Below, piece by piece: positions 1 through 5,172 of a DNA stretch of 5,172 bases. Every line of letters starts with the position of its first letter. The stretch's first letter is position 1. The position numbers and the translations under genes were made by a program. The notes under the pieces were generated by a model, which was not told the DNA's origin, made no database searches, and saw only the letters and a list, made by a program, of their open reading frames with translations. The stretch is from Deinococcus sp. (lineage in GTDB: Bacteria > Deinococcota > Deinococci > Deinococcales > Deinococcaceae), in assembly GCA_025351205.1 (NCBI GenBank), contig JANXWI010000416.1, positions 1-5,172 of the forward strand, in the 5' to 3' direction.

Positions 1-39
1 GCCGAGGGGTTGGGGAGCGGGGCTGCGGCTTACGCACCT

Positions 40-70
40 TTGGCAAATGTAGCGGACTCCAGCTTATAAA
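40..70 (+). promoter_or_regulatory. Candidate promoter for the MFS exporter gene
   Basis: A -35-like TTGGCA lies at 40-45 and a -10-like TATAAA at 65-70, each one base from the sigma-70 type consensus. The spacer is 19 bases, or 18 if TTATAA at 64-69 is the -10. That is slightly longer than ideal, so the call is tentative. Transcription would begin near position 77, before the mini-ORF at 94 and the exporter start at 120. I see no operator palindrome around it. Confidence 0.35.
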
Positions 71-93
71 CGGCTCAAGTGGTGAAGGAAAAG

Positions 94-123
94 ATGGCTT
101 TCCAGATCGGTAAACTGAGGTGA
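94..123 (+). CDS. Putative nine-codon leader ORF overlapping the exporter start
   Basis: The frame reads MAFQIGKLR and stops with TGA at 121-123. Its ATG is preceded by AAGGA at 85-89, a good ribosome-binding sequence four bases upstream. Its stop overlaps the GTG start of the exporter at 120 in the form GTGA. The exporter's own start has no good Shine-Dalgarno sequence at proper spacing, so translation of this peptide could deliver ribosomes to it by coupling. Some drug-efflux and ribosome-methylase genes are known to be regulated by such leader peptides, but applying that here is inference. Alternatively it may be a chance frame, or the tail of a decayed upstream gene, since the same frame is open from 70 onward. 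Confidence 0.3.
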   Translation: MAFQIGKLR

Positions 124-1439
124 GCGATTTGACGGCCATTCTTCAGCTCCCGCAAATGCGCGTCTTCTTCTGGCTCTGGCTGGGACAATCTGTTTCATCG
201 TTCGGCAGTGGCCTGTCTGCGTTCGCCGTGGGCGTCTGGCTCTTTCAGAAGACCGGCACGGCTACGCCTCTCACTCTGGCGGTCCTGTTCGGCAACACTC
301 CCGGCATTCTGCTTTCCCCGCTGGCTGGTCTGATTGTGGATCGGTACAACAGAAAAATAGTCATACTTCTCTCCAATATTGGTCAAGCACTGACAACGCT
401 CGCACTCCTTCTTGTTGTCATTTCAGGAAATATCGATTTATGGAAAATATATCTTTTTCTGGCTTTAGCGAACGCCTTCAGTACGTTTCAGTGGCCTGCC
501 GAGCAGGCTACAGTGAGCCTCCTGGTTCCCAGTGAACATCTGGGCCGCGCAAATGGTCTCCAATCGCTGGGAGAGGGCGCGGCGACACTGGTCGCGCCGA
601 TTGCTGCGGGGCTTCTCGTTCCCACCATCGGCATTTCAGGGACGATCATCATCGATATGCTCACTTTTGTTTTTGGCGCACTCGTGTTGTCCGCCTTGAG
701 CATACCCAATCCAGAAAAATCGCCTGAACGCCCGGAACTTAAAAAATATTCGGTGCGGGAAGAAGTATTCTTGGGGTGGAAATTCATCAAAAATCATTCC
801 GGTTTGCTGAACATGCTTCTCATTGGTGCGGCGGTGAACTTGACCGGCTTTTTCGTCACTTTTCGTCTGGTGACGCCGCTGGTTCTGAGCCGTACAAGTG
901 ACACGGCCATTCTCGGGTGGATTGGCAGCGCTTTTGGCCTCGGCATGATCTCTGGAGGCAGTCTCATGTCCATCTGGGGAGGCCCCAGACGCAAAATTCT
1001 CGGCGTCTTCGGCTCAATTCTCGTCTCTGGCTTGTTTGGACAGCTGCTGTTTGGACTGGGTTCAATAACCTTCGTATGGATGGTGGCCGTCTTTATCGGG
1101 AGCTTCGTGATTCCCATATGGGGCGGATGCGCGAACGCTATCTGGCAGAGCAAGACGCCAAAGGAATTGCAGGGACGTGTTTTCGCTCTGCGCCGATTGA
1201 TTTCGCAGTTCACAGCGCCGATTGGTCTTCTTCTGATCGGCCCGCTGGCAGATGCTGTCTTGCAGCCGTTCTGGAAGGCGCATGGGCCAAATCTGCTCGG
1301 TGGGTGGCCCGGGAGCCTGCCCGGCGGCGGATACGCGATGGCCTTCGTGATCCTGGGATTGTTCACCGCGCTTATCGCCTTCGGGTGTGTCTTCATTCCA
1401 TCGGTGCGGAGTATAGACGACGAATTGCCGGATGTATGA
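120..1439 (+). CDS. MFS exporter, MefA-like (DHA3/MFS_3) family
   Basis: This 439-residue integral membrane protein is a probable proton-driven exporter of the major facilitator superfamily; the substrate cannot be read from sequence. About twelve hydrophobic helices are visible, roughly at 15-40, 48-72, 81-101, 105-125, 150-170, 174-195, 229-255, 262-285, 294-315, 318-340, 360-380 and 404-427, with a hydrophilic central loop near 196-226. The MFS loop 2-3 motif is present as AGLIVDRYNRK at 69-79 (G70, D74, R75, R78, K79). The stretches FQWPAEQA (123-130) and LVPSEHLGRANGL (135-147) are typical of the subgroup related to macrolide exporters such as MefA and Bacillus YfiS. Length is normal and the frame is intact. 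The start is GTG at 120, overlapping the mini-ORF stop; Met13 is an alternative start. Composition is unlike secA: 361-480 is 39% GC, and rare codons such as AGA (351) and ATA (357, 363) occur, suggesting acquisition from a lower-GC donor. Macrolide specificity is not established. Confidence 0.92.
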   Translation: MSDLTAILQLPQMRVFFWLWLGQSVSSFGSGLSAFAVGVWLFQKTGTATPLTLAVLFGNTPGILLSPLAGLIVDRYNRKIVILLSNIGQALTTLALLLVVISGNIDLWKIYLFLALANAFSTFQWPAEQATVSLLVPSEHLGRANGLQSLGEGAATLVAPIAAGLLVPTIGISGTIIIDMLTFVFGALVLSALSIPNPEKSPERPELKKYSVREEVFLGWKFIKNHSGLLNMLLIGAAVNLTGFFVTFRLVTPLVLSRTSDTAILGWIGSAFGLGMISGGSLMSIWGGPRRKILGVFGSILVSGLFGQLLFGLGSITFVWMVAVFIGSFVIPIWGGCANAIWQSKTPKELQGRVFALRRLISQFTAPIGLLLIGPLADAVLQPFWKAHGPNLLGGWPGSLPGGGYAMAFVILGLFTALIAFGCVFIPSVRSIDDELPDV

Positions 1440-1528
1440 GTTTCAGCTCATTTACGAATTAGATCGTACTTAAACCATTCCGGAAGTCATCTGGAACGGA
1501 CAAACCACTTGTGGGCCAAACAATGGGG

Positions 1529-1918
1529 CTATACCTTATTCACCCTCGGCGGACCGAGCGACCACAGCAGTGGAAACCCGCCCATCACTGCGCCCAGAAA
1601 CAGCGTTTGCGCCATGAGCGTGGTGACACCGAGCACACCTGACAGTCCAGTTTGAATGGCCCAGAATCCATTGATACCTACGTCTGTTATCATGATGGCA
1701 AGCGCCAGACACGCACCCAGACGGGGCCGCAGCCAGAGCATCAGCGCTGCCAGCGGGTCGAGGAACGTCAGTGTCGTCCAGAAGATGTCTGTCCAGAGTG
1801 GGAAGGAGGTGTAAGGCAGCCAGCCACCACGCCACAGGTCGGAGGTATGCCGGAGCGCCGCGCCCATAAAGCACAGCACGCACAGCCAGCGAAAACCTGA
1901 CGCCATCTGCTGTTTCAT
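1529..1918 (-). CDS. Small membrane protein of unknown function, about four helices
   Basis: This 129-residue hydrophobic protein belongs to no named family I recognise. It begins MKQQMASGFRWLCVL and ends GPPRVNKV. Four hydrophobic segments can be seen at about 9-23, 45-63, 67-85 and 95-119. A polar, Trp-rich stretch lies between the first two, containing RHTSDLWRGGWLPYTSFPLWTD (22-43) with His24, Asp27, Arg30 and Asp44. Helices 2 and 3 include FLDPLAALMLWLRPR (52-66) and IMITDVGINGFWAIQ (75-89), so polar or charged residues sit at or in the membrane. The start was chosen at 1918 because its ATG overlaps the TGA of the upstream KTSC gene as ATGA, which implies translational coupling. An in-frame ATG four codons later is possible. 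The same frame stays open upstream to 2221, but that part is antisense or out of frame with the KTSC gene and unlikely to be coding. Function is unknown; a partner role with the KTSC protein is inference from gene order only. Confidence 0.72.
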   Translation of the reverse strand: MKQQMASGFRWLCVLCFMGAALRHTSDLWRGGWLPYTSFPLWTDIFWTTLTFLDPLAALMLWLRPRLGACLALAIMITDVGINGFWAIQTGLSGVLGVTTLMAQTLFLGAVMGGFPLLWSLGPPRVNKV

Positions 1919-2142
1919 TTTCGCCCGCGCCCCCTGACCTGCGAGGTGGGGTAACAGTCGATGACGTTCCCGTTCATGTAGCTGCCCTTCGAGCTGGAAT
2001 CCATCAGCCCCTTGTAAACGGCTGCCGGAACGCCTTGGTAGTCGTAGGTTTTGCCGCTGGCAAACAGCACACGCATGGTTTTCTTCCCGGCGTCGTAGCC
2101 TACCGACAAGATCATGCTGGAATCGACATCGGTCATATTCAT
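1915..2142 (-). CDS. KTSC domain-containing protein
   Basis: This 75-residue protein is almost entirely one KTSC domain, named after the C-terminal domain of some lysyl-tRNA synthetases; the biochemical role is unknown, though RNA binding has been suggested for the family. The domain runs from about residue 5 to 64. It includes VDSSMILSVGYD (6-17), the central YXY motif as Y33-D34-Y35 in GKTYDYQGVP (30-39), then VYKGLMDSSSKGSYMNGNV (42-60). The tail QVRGRGRK is basic. The start at 2142 (MNMTDVDSS) is chosen because standalone relatives usually begin just before this point, and because a -10-like TATGCT at 2155-2150 would place transcription initiation on this ATG. Upstream in-frame starts exist at 2154 (ATG), 2187 (ATG, preceded by GGGGGA at suitable spacing) and 2208 (TTG); they would add 4, 15 or 22 residues. 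The stop overlaps the next gene as ATGA, making a two-gene operon. Confidence 0.85.
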   Translation of the reverse strand: MNMTDVDSSMILSVGYDAGKKTMRVLFASGKTYDYQGVPAAVYKGLMDSSSKGSYMNGNVIDCYPTSQVRGRGRK

Positions 2143-2149
2143 GGCGAGC

Positions 2150-2155
2150 AGCATA
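2150..2155 (-). promoter_or_regulatory. Candidate -10 element for a leaderless KTSC operon transcript
   Basis: On the minus strand, TATGCT fits the TANNNT -10 pattern. Its end is seven bases before the ATG at 2142, so the start codon could be the first transcribed base. Leaderless mRNAs with this geometry are known to be common in Deinococcus. No good -35 is visible 16-18 bases upstream. If this promoter is right, the longer start choices at 2154, 2187 and 2208 are excluded. Confidence 0.3.
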
Positions 2156-2232
2156 CAACCTGTCTTCTGGTCGCTGCGCCTCACCATCCCTGAGTCCCCC
2201 ACACTCAATTCCCTTGCTCACCCTGGCCGGGG

Positions 2233-2247
2233 TATACTCGGGGCATT
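2233..2247 (+). promoter_or_regulatory. secA -10 element and very short or absent 5' leader
   Basis: TATACT at 2233-2238 is one base from the -10 consensus and lies only nine bases before the secA ATG at 2248. Transcription should therefore start around 2245-2248, giving an mRNA with almost no leader. The only ribosome-binding candidate, GGGG at 2240-2243, would lie at or upstream of the transcript start. A TTGCTC at 2214-2219 resembles a -35 but is only 13 bases from the -10; at 17-base spacing the hexamer is TCCCTT, which is weak. The region 2143-2247 is the shared divergent control region for secA and the KTSC operon. Confidence 0.5.
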
Positions 2248-4860
<2,613 letters not shown>

Positions 4861-4887
4861 TTGATGGTTGAAGCAGGAGTTAGAATG

Positions 4888-4928
4888 AAGCTGGCGAAAC
4901 CGATGCGTTTCGCCAGCTTTACTTTGAG
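4888..4928 (+). terminator. Rho-independent terminator of secA
   Basis: A perfect 13-base-pair stem is formed by AAGCTGGCGAAAC (4888-4900) and GTTTCGCCAGCTT (4907-4919), with a six-base loop CGATGC. It is followed by a T-rich stretch, TTTACTTT, at 4918-4925. It begins 27 bases after the secA stop codon, so it very likely ends the secA transcript. The T-run is interrupted, but the stem is strong. On the opposite strand the stem is followed by CATTCTAAC, a poor T-tract, so activity there is less likely. Confidence 0.88.
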
Positions 4929-4968
4929 AAGTTAGAAGATATGAATCAACGAACATCAGATGCCCGGC

Positions 4969-5172
4969 CCGTCCACCCCCTCCCCAGCCCTCCCCCCTCA
5001 AGGGTGAGGGGGCAAAGGCGGGGCAATTCATCCCTGTTTGAATATTTGACGGTGAAACAGGATCAATTCTGCTTCCGTTGATTAACAGCTGTGTGGCAAA
5101 CGAATTTAAATCCCAAATGATTGGTCTTTAGCCCCTCCCCCTTGAGGGGGGAGGCTGGGAGGGGGTGGACGG
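4969..5172. repeat. Inverted-repeat element with GC-rich arms (REP/SNR- or MITE-like)
   Basis: The left arm (4969-5013) and right arm (5131-5172) are inverted copies, matching over about 40 bases with a few single-base differences or indels; both end with GTCCACC/GGTGGAC outermost. Each arm also folds by itself. The left makes an 8-bp stem, 4993-5000 with 5005-5012, around AGGG. The right makes an 8-bp stem, 5134-5141 with 5147-5154, around TTGAG. No transposase or gene lies between the arms. Deinococcus genomes are known to carry small intergenic repeats (SNRs), and similar GC-rich palindromes occur in many high-GC bacteria; assignment to a named family was not possible here. The right arm touches the window end, so the true boundary and any target-site duplication are out of view. 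Confidence 0.7.
5014..5130. other. AT-rich non-coding core between the repeat arms
   Basis: This 117-base stretch lies between the two GC-rich arms and is AT-rich, in sharp contrast with secA and the arms. It contains no ORF of useful length on either strand and no RNA gene I recognise. A TTGACG at 5046-5051 resembles a -35, but there is no -10 at the right distance. A five-base stem, ATTCA/TGAAT, can form around 5026-5043. It could be the body of a small mobile element or ancestral spacer between two separately inserted repeats. Confidence 0.4.

Noticed and set aside
1..30. G-rich left end as another copy of the right-end repeat
   Set aside because: It shares only a general G-rich character with the 5131-5172 arm; there is no sustained alignment and no hairpin.
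1..69. Possible C-terminal end of an upstream gene (frame ending with TAA at 67-69)
   Set aside because: Only 22 codons (AEGLGSGAAAYAPLANVADSSL) are in view, another frame is open longer (3-113), and neither resembles a known protein end, so no gene can be supported.
1919..2221. Upstream extension of the membrane-protein frame on the minus strand
   Set aside because: This part overlaps the KTSC gene in another frame, is Arg-rich and has no domain. The membrane protein starts naturally at 1918 through the ATGA overlap.
2143..2247. Radiation/desiccation response motif (RDRM) of Deinococcus in the divergent promoter region
   Set aside because: No 17-base palindrome resembling the known motif is present here or upstream of the exporter.
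5046..5072. TTGACG as a promoter -35 in the AT-rich core
   Set aside because: No acceptable -10 hexamer is found 16-18 bases downstream, and no gene follows within the window.
4941..5081. 46-codon ORF starting with ATG at 4941
   Set aside because: It runs through the left repeat arm, giving a Pro/Arg-rich low-complexity sequence. The ribosome-binding site is weak and no homology is recognised.

Overview
This 5.2 kb window looks like chromosomal DNA from a Deinococcus-type bacterium. The main evidence is the 870-residue SecA. Its start (MFRFLNEMFDNNKRDV), its long insert between helicase motifs V and VI, and its end directly after the helical scaffold all match my recollection of Deinococcus/Thermus SecA proteins. 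The high GC of the right half and the near-leaderless promoter signals also fit. Genus is an inference from memory; no search was run.

Layout. Positions 1-119 hold no convincing gene. They carry a candidate promoter and a nine-codon mini-ORF that overlaps the next start. Positions 120-1439 (+) encode a 12-helix major facilitator exporter of the MefA-like (DHA3/MFS_3) type, with lower GC and rarer codons than secA, which suggests horizontal acquisition. An 89-base gap separates it from a convergent minus-strand pair. That pair is a 75-residue KTSC-domain protein (2142 to 1915) followed, through an ATGA stop/start overlap, by a 129-residue membrane protein of unknown function (1918 to 1529). 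A 105-base divergent region then leads to secA (2248-4860, +), the preprotein translocase ATPase, which is complete and almost certainly transcribed alone. A strong hairpin terminator lies 27 bases after its stop.

The right end (about 4969-5172) is non-coding. Two GC-rich arms of about 42-45 bases are near-perfect inverted copies of each other, each also folds on itself, and they bracket an AT-rich core of about 117 bases. This is a REP/SNR- or MITE-like repeat element.

The genes do not form one pathway. secA is housekeeping core genome. The exporter and the KTSC/membrane-protein pair look like accessory genes placed upstream of it. I see no CRISPR array, transposase, RNA gene or defence system. 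The least understood items are the KTSC/membrane-protein pair, the mini-ORF before the exporter and the inverted repeat element.
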